A program made the translations under genes and the position numbers. This document shows, piece by piece, positions 34,302 to 45,037 of a DNA stretch of 64,000 bases. Position 1 is the first letter of the stretch; every line of letters begins with the position of its first letter. Where the stretch lies: the NCBI RefSeq assembly GCF_002575655.3, contig NC_053035.3, forward strand, positions 88,623,322 to 88,687,321. The letters run 5' to 3'. This stretch comes from Aegilops tauschii subsp. strangulata. Its lineage: Eukaryota; Streptophyta; Magnoliopsida; Poales; Poaceae. The notes below the pieces were generated by a model. The model was not told where the DNA came from and made no database searches. It saw only the letters and a program-made list of their open reading frames with translations.

Positions 34302-37104
34302 TGTAACATCCCAAATTTTCAATTTGGAATGTTATACGTTAGATCATCATGCATAACATATTTTATTGCATTTTGTTTTGCGATCCTAGAAATTCTACGC
34401 AACTCAAGGACCCACGGAGAGAGTTGGGGATTTCGTTATTTTCACATTTAGGTTTTCTCAAATTTTGAAAATAGGATCATTTGTTTTAATTATTTTTCTC
34501 TCCGAAAATATTTCATATCAAAATATATGAGAGGGGATAATATGACTTCTCCAAAAATAATGAAATATGGGAGGAAAAATATTAAAAACAAATATTTGAT
34601 TTTATTTGGATTTTATTTGAATTAGGAAAAATATGCGTTTTTCAAAATTGCATTTTAGGCCCAAATAAATGTTCATCTTGTTCTAAATATTTTATTTTAG
34701 ACGTAGAAAATTTGTTTTGGCATTTTTAGATTTTTATTTATTTTTCTAGGATTTATTTAAGTTTCGGCGAAATTGATTTTTTTTTAAAAATATTTTGCCC
34801 GCGGACCAAACTGGGCCGAAGGCCCAGCCGGCCCACCTGCCCGCGCCGCCTCGCCCGAGCGTGGCCGAGCCGGACTCCGCCGGAGTCCGGGTCAGCGCCG
34901 CCGCCGCCGCCCGGGGGTGCCCCTCCCCCAAGTCGGACGCCCCCGACCCCTTTAAGTACCCCGCCTCGCTGCCACCTCTTCCCCACCCCGAGCCGAGCCA
35001 CCCCGCCATCGAACGCCGCCGCCCGCGTCGCCGAACGCCGCCGCCGTCGCCGTTCCGCCGCCGCCGCAGGGAGCCACCGCCGCCCGCCCTCACCGCTGCC
35101 CCGCCGCCCGACACCGACCCCGCCGGAGCCCGCCGCCGGAGCCGCTGTCCCGCGCCTCGCCGGAATCCCGCCGGACCTGAGGTCGCCGCCGCCGCCGGTC
35201 TTTCTCGGAAAACCGATCGGGTTTCTTTTATAAAACCCGCGGTTGTTTTTTATATAGATCGGTTTACTTTTTTTTCGGTTTATTTATTTTGCGGACGTTC
35301 GTCCGTACGTTCGTTTTAACGAATGGTTTTCGTCGTTTAACCACAGACAGCGAACGTTCGTTCGTTAGCCTGTTCGTCAGTTTTTCTTTTTCTCGGATTT
35401 TTCGCGATTATTTTTTATCGCGATTTCCGATATGTTTTTCGTTTTAGTATAACTTTTCGCTCGTTTATCGGAATCAGGCGATTCAAGCGCCTAGAGTTTC
35501 GTCTCGAAACCCTCTTTCTGTTTAACCAACCTAAACAAGTTTTTGCTACTGTAAAATTTGACTTAGGTCCAGATTAGTAAACAGAGCTTGTTTCTTTCGC
35601 CGTTTGAGTTTCGTTGCTTCGTTCGATTTGATTCTTTTTGCAAACGAGAGTTCTTAAGTTGAACTTTCTGGTTGGATCTCTTATTTCGAGTTTTACCCGT
35701 GCACCCTTGCTTGATTGCTTATGTATGTATTGTTTGTTTGCAATAGAGTACCCGGAGTGCGAAGCGTGCTACTACGAGTCTCTAGGTTTCACGGATCATC
35801 AGCAAGGCAAGTAACACTTTGATCATACCTCTTTACCACCCAGTTTTATTGCATTAGATCAACCCTCAGACTATTGCATTGGTTAGGATCTGAATAACAT
35901 GTGGGTTTTTGGGAAGTACATGAGGTAGTACCTATTGCCCTGTTTAGTATCAAACCTCTGGGAGTTACTTCTACGTTTGCTTATATTGCTATGCTATGCT
36001 CGTAGACGTGGATTGGGTTTGAGTGAATTTTCATGACAGATGTGAGATTGTTAATTAATGGTTCAACTTAAGGTGGTTACTTTAATAAACATCTGGGTGG
36101 ACTGAGGCACCTGGAGAACCCAGTGTTGCCTGTATTTTTGGATATCCCGGAGTACCCGTGTGATCATCCTATGGACCGCCACCCAGGCTCAAAGGGATCA
36201 TGTGATTATTCATGCTAGAAACTTCCGTGTGCAGCCACAAGCTATTATGGGCTCTAGCATAGTTGAGTAGGTTACATGACCTCTTGAAGAGGTGGGCTAG
36301 CAGATGTAGGGGAAAGTAGGTGTAACTGTCCACCCGGAGTAAAGAGTAAAAGATTGTGTCTCGGTCATCCGTTTCTCAAACACCATGTAGTGCGAGAAAT
36401 CAAGCGGAGGCGATCGAGTCTTGTGGGGAAAAGTGTGCAAACCTCTGCAGAGTGTACAATCTAATCATGGTTAGCCGTGTCCCCGGTTATGGACATCTTG
36501 AGTATCTAGTTCTTGGATTATCATGTGAATCTCATCATCATGTTACTTAATTTAATCTGATTGGGTTAATCACGTTCTTAATTGGGATTGAGTTGGAGGT
36601 ACCTTCTCAATGTTTAACAACCACCATGATAGTTCAATAAAATTTATTCCTTTGTTGTAGGAAAACATTGGCTTTTCGCAAAACTGTAACCATAGAGCTT
36701 TCCACCAGCCAAATATGCATGTAGTCATAGCATTATTCTGTTCATTACTCTCTATGTGTTACTTTGCCAGCATATTCCATGTGCTGACCCGTTTTCGGGC
36801 TGCAACATTCATGTTGCAGACTTTTCAGACGACGAGTATGGTGCCATAGGTCGTGGTCTTATACTTAGTGATGCCGTTGGAGTTGATGGACTCACTTTAT
36901 CTTCCAAGCCTTCCATTGTTATCGTTTTTAGATGGCCTTAAGCCATATTTATTGTATTAAGTTCTCTCTTGAGACTATTTGATGTAATAAGTGTGTGATT
37001 GCTACTCTGTTATAAATCCTTCAAGTACTGTGCGTGTCAGCATTACCGATCTAGGGATGACACTGATGCACAGAGACTAGACTGTTTGAGGTCTGGTCGC
37101 TACA
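34302..37104 (+). repeat. 3' LTR of the Gypsy element (2803 bp)
   Basis: Same ends and overall sequence as 17463-20242, with scattered substitutions and small indels, mainly in the GC-rich island. The last CA is followed directly by the target duplication TTCAC. Confidence 0.95.
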
Positions 37105-38239
37105 TTCACAAACATACATTTTTTCCGTTGCATTCGAGACAGAGGATACTGAACAGATTCAGATGGCGATTTTGGCAGGCTTGTATTATTGATAGTGGAG
37201 AGTGTCTCGACCACTGCATCATAACATAAATTAGGAGGGGAACCAAACAGATTAATCATGAGTTATTGGCATATTACCTGGCCTAGATTTATTGGAAAGA
37301 AACAATGGGGTTGCCTTGCTGTTTTCAGAGTTTGTCTTCTTATCTTCAGCAGCCTGCACCAAATTAAGACACTAGCATTGCTATCATTGGCCAAGTCAGA
37401 TAATAGGAAAGCAACATTGGCACAACGAACGTTTGGGCAACTAGCCAACACCAAATTAACACAATATGGCACAGCTATCATCAGCCAGGTAAGGTAATAT
37501 GAAAGCAACATTGACACAATGAATGAATGGGCAACCAGAGCAGCACTACAATTCACTAATGTGCATGATATGAGATAGTACACTCATGCAGCTCAGTATG
37601 CAAAACTACCAGGCATTTTTCTTTTACAAAAATCAACATTGGCGCCGTTAACATTTTGCTACAACTAATTTTAGATCAGACAAAGGTTGGATTCACGCCG
37701 ATTACCAAAATACATGCTGATGTAAAAATATAGTGATATACAACAGGTACTTACATCAGCATTGGAGCGTAGAGAATTCCTGCAAGATGTTTTCCTCGAA
37801 TACAATCCCAATGAAGGAAATCTTCTATCATTTAACCTTATTTTCTAAAAGAGAGATGGGTAAGAAACATGTAGAAAATATGATCAGAATGCTATAAAAT
37901 TTCATGATGCGAGGATACACACACGCTTCTTAGAATGGAGTTGACATTCTTTTGCTGGACTGGAGCGGACTAGTTCTTTGGCCACTGGAATCTGCTTACT
38001 ATCAGTGGGAGTTGGTTTTCTTTGTGCTGGAGCAGTATCTATGAAAAATGGAGTTGGTTTATTATCTCCTGGCGTTTGGATCTTTTGCAAAGACCTGGTT
38101 TGTAACCCTTCAGATTCTAACATAGTCGTCTTCCCCTTGCATGCCTTATATAGAAGAATGGTGCTTCAATTATAAAACATGCTACAGCAGATATGGAAGA
38201 GGTACTGAAGAATAGAAAGGCATGACATATTGACATGTA

Positions 38240-38340
38240 TTCCCTCCATCCGGAAATAAATGGATGGGTCTAGGCGTATTTCAATTCTAGATACATCCAG
38301 TTTTATCCATTTCTGCGACATGTAATCCGGACGGAGGGAG
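38240..38340. mobile_element. Stowaway MITE, copy in unit 1
   Basis: Left end TCCCTCCATCCGGAAA and right end TCCGGACGGAGGGAG are inverted, with TA flanks. It is about 100 bp long. Confidence 0.85.
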
Positions 38341-39106
38341 TATGATGTAAGAGCTAGGGATACGACAGGACAACACAGTAAAAAAACACTGAAAACCCAC
38401 TGCAGAACCAAAGTAATCAAACCCACTTATATGAGATAGTACACTCATGCAGCTCAGGATGCAAAACTACCAGGCAGTTTTCCTTACAAAAATCAACATT
38501 GTGGCCTTTAATCATACATTTTGCTACAACTAAATTTAGAGCAGATAAAGGTTGGATTCACGCCAATTAACAAAATACATGCTGATGTAAAAATATAGTG
38601 ATATACAACAGGTACTTACATCTGCATTGGAGTACAGAGAATTCCTGCAAGAATCTTTCCTCACAGACGATACCAATGCAGAAATTCTTATATATGTTAA
38701 GCTTATTTTCTAAAAGAGAGATGGGTAAGAAACATGTAGAAAATATGATCAGCATGCTATAAAATTTCATGATGCAAGGATACGCACACGCTTCTTAGAA
38801 TGGAGTTGACATATTTTTGCTGGACTCGAGCGGACTAGTTCTTTGGCCACTGGAATCTGCTTATTATCAGTAGGAGTTGGGTTTCTCTGTGCTGGAGCAG
38901 TATCTATAAAAACCAGAGTTGGTTTATTATGTCCTCGCGTTTGGATCTTTTGCAAGGACCTGGTTTGTAACCCTTCAGATTCTAACATAGTTATCTTCCC
39001 CTTGCATGCCTTGTATAGAAGAATGGTGCTTCAGTTATAAAACATGCTACAGCAGAGAGATGGAATAGGTACTGAAGAATAGAAAGGCATGACATATTGA
39101 CATGTA

Positions 39107-39207
39107 TTCCCTCCATCCGGAAAAAAATGGATGGGTCTAGGCGTATTTCAGTTCTAGATACATCCTTTTTTATCCATTTCGCCAACATGTAATCCGGACG
39201 GAGGGAG
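39107..39207. mobile_element. Stowaway MITE, copy in unit 2
   Basis: The same element as at 38240, at the same place in the second unit of the tandem duplication, so it was copied with the unit rather than inserted again. Confidence 0.85.
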
Positions 39208-39260
39208 TATGGTGTAAGAGCTAGGGATGCGACAGGACAACACAGTAAAAAAACACTAGT

Positions 39261-41340
39261 TGAATGTAAAAATGTATGCTAGCGGAATACGTACAGAAAA
39301 AACTAAGGCAACATACACGTGTATGATTGGGAAACTAAGATGGCATTGCAATAGAGCACTAGAATAGCACTTCAATGTAAAAAAACATGGTATGGTAGAC
39401 AGATGAAGTACGTACTGATGAATAACAATGCATAAGATATTCAGAAGCATGATGTCCAAATTAAGCAGATGGCATTGCGATAGAGTAGAATGACAATACT
39501 TGAATTTGAAAACATGTTATCATGAATGGAATAGGTACTGAAAAACAGGAAGGCATGACATATTTACATGCATGATTAGCATGCTAAGCACATGGCATTG
39601 CAACAGAGTAGATACACTCCAGGACATTATATGCATGTTGTACCCATATCACGGGCCAAGTTAGAGCAAGGACCTTGTGGGGTGAAGAGGATTCAACATC
39701 TTTCTGCAAGTCTTCTGAAGAACTGCCTTTACATGTTCCATCATATTGGGTATCATTGACATCAAGTTTATTGGCCTTTACATTGCTCCGTGAGGTTCTT
39801 GTGGATATATCAGTGTGTGCAATTATATCTGACATGCATGGAAGACAACTACTAGTTAGATTTATGTAATGAGTGCCTGTAGGAGACGACATAAATAGTA
39901 GGACTGGGGTTAACTAGCAGCAACAGGTCTAAAACACTAAAGGGAGAACATAGATGAAAGCTACAGAATATGTATCGTTTGTACTCGAGATTAACTAGAT
40001 GTCACACAAAAGTATTAAAGAACAACATAGGTAATACTAGAAGTGGTATAATACTATAATCACCAGCCTGTGGGATAACATTGGCTGATGGATGATAACT
40101 ATGGAACAGTGTTACCTAAAGAACAAGTATCTTAGCTGAACTATGGAACAACGTTAACTCCTGAACAAGACCCGTAAGAGATCAGCATGAATATACAGTG
40201 AAATGTGATAATCTATTTTCCATGCTTAGATGAATAACAAAGCCATAAATGTTGCACACAAGTAAAATGAGGGTACAACCTATCTGGCCGCCATCCATAG
40301 GAGTGAGCATCATGTGCTGACTTGTTGATGGCCCTGCAGTTGTTGTGGCTGTCCATGTCGGGCACGCGTATTCGATGCAGGGAACTATTGAGTGGGGACT
40401 ATAGCTCCCTTTTGGTGTATGCTTCCCTTGTTGGAGCAGCTGCGGTGAGTCGGAAGACGGTGTGGCTGAAGATGCAGATAACGCATAATGTTAAGAACGA
40501 CACATCTCTTTGATCTGAAGAAATACACTAAGAGATCAACAGCAAGGTACGAGAGTGGTCACACGTCTATTGACTGAGACTAAATTGGGGTCACACAATT
40601 TTATTTTATTTTGGTACTGTCCGATCTACGCCGGATGGCTTGATGGCCGTCTTGTGCCTCCCGGCTGGCACTGTTAGGAATCTTCCCCGAAGAGCCAGCG
40701 ACCAACAGCAGAGCAGCTTGCCTCCGCCGTCCGTGGCCCCAGCCAAAACCCCGCTCCCAGCCCCACCGCACTGCCGTGGTTGCGCCGCCCCCGGGCCAAT
40801 CCACAAAGACTCCCCGTCATTCAGATCCGGCGACGACAGTACCTTGAACCCACGCAACTCTAAGGTGGCCATCTAAGCGCTGCTACCGCGGCGAACTTGC
40901 GGCCCCGCACCCTTACGTTAGACACCAGCCAACCGACAGCCTAGGAGCTCCGCCGCCTCGAGGGGTGCTGCTTCCCATTGGGAATCGATTGGCCCAGAAT
41001 AAAAATTCAGACAACTGACGCCTAAATAAAGTGATTTGAGATGAGGGTGCGACCTATCTGGCGGCATGGTGAAGTAGGCAGGTCCAGCTGCCGAGTCGGT
41101 GAGGCCGGCGTGGTTGCGGTGGCCACCGGCGGCAGGGAAACATTGATGTCGCGACGGTCGACGGCTACGGGGAAGCAGTGCCGGGACTCTGGACGGATCC
41201 GAAGTTGGAGCCGCTCCGGCGCTGTGAACAACGGCGGGGGTGAATCGGCTCCGGTACGGTTCACGCGGCCGTCGTCGAGGCAGCTCTAGCAGCACGGAGT
41301 AAGAGGCACACGGCCCAGTGCATGACGACAAATGGACAGC
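39261..41340 (-). other. Probable 5' part of the CACTA-borne gene (exon-like pieces)
   Basis: A minus-strand open segment at 39892-39584 reads SDIIAHTDISTRTSRSNVKA and SSSEDLQKDVESSSPHK and looks like an exon in composition. A GC-rich region at 40620-41330 has the character of a grass first exon and leader, with a 137-aa minus-strand frame (40918-41331) that I cannot assign. Exon joins cannot be fixed from sequence alone. Function not recognised. Confidence 0.35.
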
Positions 41341-42350
41341 GTCTCCGGCATTAGGGAGGAGGGCGGCTGTGAAATTGGTGTGGTGGGGGCGCCATGGAGG
41401 AGGGGCTGAGGTTTCGCGGGTCGGGAGAAGGGAGCTTCCGGGGAGAAGGTGATTTGGCGCCCACGAGGTATGAATGGGGGGGGGGGGAATTGGGAGGGGA
41501 GTGGAACCATGTTTTATGGACGCACTTGTCTAAAATGTGAGGGGGAGTTACAGTTCTACCCTTCCCTTTAGGCTTCTCGGCTTGGGTCTGTGTACTGAGG
41601 GTCAGGGATAGTAGAGTAACTTTGCTTCTCCCCAAATAGTGGGCGGGAGCGATTTCGGGCGAGGAGAGCGTGTTTTGAAAAAGTGGGTGAGAGCTATTTC
41701 GGGCGAGGAGAGCGTGTTTTGCCGACCATGGTTTTTGAATTATTCGGCACATGTCATTTCGGCCGAGGAGAAGGCGCGCTTGGATGAAGTTACGAACCTA
41801 CCGTCGATGCACAATGGGCCAATTAATGCGTCTCCCACATAGGACGGTAATTTCGCGTCTCCCATTTATTTGCTCGGGCGAATTCCACCGAGCAGAGGAT
41901 GTTTAACGGTTCGTTCAAAATTTGGGAGAACGAGCATCCACGTCTACCTTACCAAGTCGATTCAAATCAAATTTAGAAATATTAGCTTGCCACTTCTTTT
42001 TTAGATGGAGAGATGATGCTCGGGAGTAATGTGTTTTTACATGCTTGTTGCTAGCGATTTACTATATGACAAATAGTTGACCCACTCAAAAACGGGAATC
42101 AAACCCAAAATGAAATATCTCGATTCAATGAAATAGCTCGTTCACCAGGTCAAAATAGTGAACTAAATCCAAAATTGAACACCTCAATCGAATAACATGT
42201 TGTACAGTATTATAGTACTCCATGAACATGTTGAAAGTCAAATTAATGAACTTGTTTGATATACTCATATATCCGTTCATGTGTGGATTGCAGACAACAT
42301 GTTCTCCAATTTAAATATTTGAATGCAAGTTTATATCAAAACATGGTTTA
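41341..42350. other. Non-genic DNA with short repeats
   Basis: There is a run of 12 G at 41476-41487. A ~57-bp direct repeat (ATTTCGGGCGAGGAGAGCG) occurs at about 41650 and 41697, with a third weaker copy near 41756. The remainder is AT-rich without open frames. I expected the right CACTA end here but did not find it. Confidence 0.4.
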
Positions 42351-42359
42351 TATCAGTCT

Positions 42360-42399
42360 TTGATGCATAAAACGCGACCTCCCCCTCTCCCGGACTCCT

Positions 42400-42437
<38 letters not shown>

Positions 42438-42498
42438 CGACAATCTTCAATTTTGTCGCACACATCCAACACACAAACCTTGTTGGTCCTCTCTCTTT

Positions 42499-42559
<61 letters not shown>

Positions 42560-44610
42560 TGTTTGTGCGTGGGGGGGGGTCTTTCTAGTTCGCATGCATA
42601 TATACTCCATCTATAGGTCTCTCTCACACACTATGTATGATTCTCTAGTCCAAGCTAGATATCTTGGGTGCACTCATCGTACGCACACAAATTCCTTGGC
42701 TCATTGCCCGTAACTCTCTCACGCACCACTCTGTCGTCTCGGAGCTCTTCCCCCTCTCTCTCAAACTCTCCATCTACCTGGGTCACACATACACATGCAT
42801 ATCTCACTCGCACTCGATAGGCCCATCTAAAACTCTATCTCTCTCCCTCGTTCTCTCTCCATCTCACACGCACACACACACAATCTCATGCCTAGCTAGC
42901 CAAGTATGATGGTCTCTCACTCAAGTATATGACTAGCTAATCTTAGTCTCCATCACAAACATGTGCATGGTCTATCTCGATTTCTCTTGGGGCATCTTCC
43001 TATCGCGCACGCACCTCCCTCGATCTCCCACCCATATAGTCCCCTCACGATCTCGAGGGGGTCTCTCTATCACAAACACACCCTCTCGCCCTCCCCATGT
43101 GTCCATGTTCTCCATGTGTCCCTCTCGACCTTTGTTCCTTGTTGGCCAAACCTCTATTGGACATGTGCTATAGGGGTGTCTCTCTCCGTTGCAAACAATC
43201 ACACACTAGCTATCTTCGTGTATCTCCTCGCCTCGCTTTTCTATCTCGGAGATGCATGTGTGATATGTTCGCCTAAGAAACGAAAAAACACACACTCTCT
43301 CTCATTTATCGTTTGTTGTCACTTTCTCTTTCACACACATACTCTTTTTGCACACTTACTCATTCTCCTTCACACGCATTTGATCCCTCTCGACTTAGGC
43401 ACTCTCCTCGGTCCATAGCATATTGATTTATTGAAAAATCAAACATCACAAAGTTTGACCATGTACGTGGAGGAAAACAATTACATCTGGAACGGCAAAC
43501 ATATACCATTAGATTCACCATGAGATGTAGTTTCGTATGATGTATCTTTGGTATTGAAGATATAAATAACATTTGTGTAAACCTGATCAAAGTTTCCAAA
43601 GTTTGACTTCTAAAAAAATTACATGCACTGCATTATCGAGCGGATGGAATATCTCTTTCCCCCTCTCAGCTATCTGACGCACCACTCAGCCTTATCGGGG
43701 CTCCTCAATCTCTCTCAAACTTTATATCTCCCTGGTTCACACATACACATGTCTCGCTCGCGCTATACATATAGACCCATCCAACACTCTCCGCCCTTGT
43801 TCTCTCTCTATGTGACACGCACCCCCCTAATAAGCACCATAATCCCTCACTCCATCATAGGCGCAATCACTCCCCCCTAAGTATGATTATCTCTCACTAG
43901 CCATCAGGAACACACGTATTGTCTCCTTCCATCCATACATCTAACTCGATATCTCTCGTGGTATCTTCTATCGCGCACACACCTTGTCACTCGATCTCCC
44001 ACCCATGTAGTCCCATCACGATCTCCAGGGGATCTCTCTATGACAAACATACACTCTCTCCTCCCCATGTCTGCATTTTCTCCGTACATCTCTCTCGGTC
44101 TCTCTCCCTTGTTTGTCAGACCCCTCTTGGCCACGTGCTAGGGGTCTTGCTCTCTCGGTTGCAAACAACCACACACGATCTCCTCACCTTGCTTCCGTTG
44201 TCGAAGATGCATGTGTGATATGTTTGCATAAGACACACACGTTTTTCTCGACTTTTATCGAGTGTTGTCCATGTCTCTTTCACACACGCACACACACTTT
44301 TTTCACTCACTCTTTCTATTTCACTCTCTCTCTCTCTCTAGTTAGGGACTCTCTCACATCCATAATCATATGGATGTTTTGAAAAGTCAAACCTCAGAAA
44401 AGTTTGGCCAGGTATATGTGGAGAAAAACATTTACATCTGGAATGATCATTAAATTCATCACAACATGTACTTACTTCATACTATCATTTATCTTTGGTA
44501 TTGTAGATATAAGTAATTTCTTTATAAACTTGGTCAACATTTCAAAAGTTTGACTTAAAAAAATGTTGGAACTACATTATCGAACGGAGGGAGTAGCTCT
44601 TTCTCTCTCT
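42360..44610. repeat. CT-rich microsatellite region with ~1-kb degenerate duplication
   Basis: Long (CT)n runs lie at about 42399-42436 and 42508-42556. Two related units follow (about 42710-43650 and 43660-44600). Both contain, in order, CACGCACCACTC or similar, CACACATACACATG, TCGATCTCCCACCCAT, CCCCATGT, GATGCATGTGTGATATGTT and an AAGTTTGACC...AAAGTTTGACTT segment. Each ends in a half Stowaway-like terminus; the second ends ATTATCGAACGGAGGGAGTA. The open frames are low-complexity by-products. Confidence 0.7.
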
Positions 44611-45037
44611 CTGCTATCTCTCACGGGCCTCCCCTCTCACACGAACACTCTATACCGACGGATTATACTCTCACTGTGTCAGCGTATAGCTCCGTATATT
44701 GTTTAGTTGACCGGTCAACCAGTCCACATGCTGCTTTGTCAGCTCGTATTCTGTATCTTCGTGTGCTGGCCCATGTGGCAGTGGGTGAAAATAAGTATAC
44801 TAGAGGCCCATCTGACACGCGGTGAAGTAAACAAAGTTGAAACCACTCGGGGTAGCACCCCACACGCTAGTAAACTGAGGGCGCATTAAGGACACACTTC
44901 TTCCACATGGACGACGCACTCGCGCACAATTCACCACTACGCGGCGGCATGCACAGAAGGACGCACTCGCGCACACCCAACACACAACACACAACACACA
45001 CCAGCACACGTGTACACCGGCGTCGCCGCCGGTTGAG
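44611..45037. promoter_or_regulatory. Upstream region of the F-box/FBD gene
   Basis: About 430 bp separates the CT-rich repeat from the start codon. It has no convincing TATA box; CACA-rich leader sequence fills 44960-45020 directly before the ATG. Promoter function is inferred only from position. Confidence 0.3.

Larger units (their letters stand above)
17463..37104 (+). mobile_element. Tekay-like Ty3/Gypsy retrotransposon, nested and decayed
   Basis: A 19.6-kb unit with LTRs at 17463-20242 and 34302-37104, both starting TGTAACATCCC and ending GGTCGCTACA, flanked by the perfect duplication TTCAC (17458-17462 and 37105-37109). Behind the 5' LTR is a tRNA-Met primer site (TGGTATCAGAGC, 20247-20258). 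A purine tract (AAGGGGGGTAGG) precedes the 3' LTR. The order is ORF0, gag, protease, RT, RNase H, integrase, then a chromodomain-like tail, which points to chromoviruses of the Tekay type. The coding region is damaged by stops and frameshifts and by a Copia insertion at 21754-30348. The LTR pair looks closely similar by eye; divergence was not computed. Confidence 0.95.
17280..37213 (-). pseudogene. CACTA-borne gene, 3' exon split by the Gypsy element
   Basis: A minus-strand exon begins after a splice acceptor (ATGCAG) at 37213, runs to the Gypsy edge at 37105, and resumes in the same codon at 17457, ending with a stop at 17280-17282. The piece upstream of the insertion reads SESVQYPLSRMQRKKCMFV; downstream it reads EESEVQSRATQQLINVFRDG and a hydrophilic, probably helical tail. 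Counting the TTCAC duplication once keeps the frame open, so the gene was probably intact when the 19.6-kb element landed. Position near a CACTA end suggests one of the accessory proteins such elements carry. I do not recognise the family; function unknown. Confidence 0.6.
37566..39260 (-). repeat. ~865-bp tandem duplication with an exon-like segment and a MITE
   Basis: Two units begin with ATGAGATAGTACACTCATGC near 37570 and 38432. Matching points are offset by about 865 bp (for example 37902 against 38767). Each unit contains a minus-strand exon-like ORF of 73 codons (37902-38123 and 38767-38988; starts MLESEGLQTRSLQKIQT, ends with a Lys-rich QLHSKKR) and a Stowaway MITE (38240-38340 and 39107-39207). 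Both ORFs stay open despite several amino-acid changes. The duplication postdates the MITE insertion. The ORFs probably are exons of the CACTA-borne gene whose 3' exon is at 37213. Confidence 0.8.

Noticed and set aside
41341..42350. Right end of the CACTA that starts at 15687
   Set aside because: No TTTTTTGTAGTG-type terminus or matching 3-bp duplication was found here or elsewhere to the right.
42331..42627. RERERE-type frames
   Set aside because: Direct translation of (CT)n/(GA)n microsatellite.
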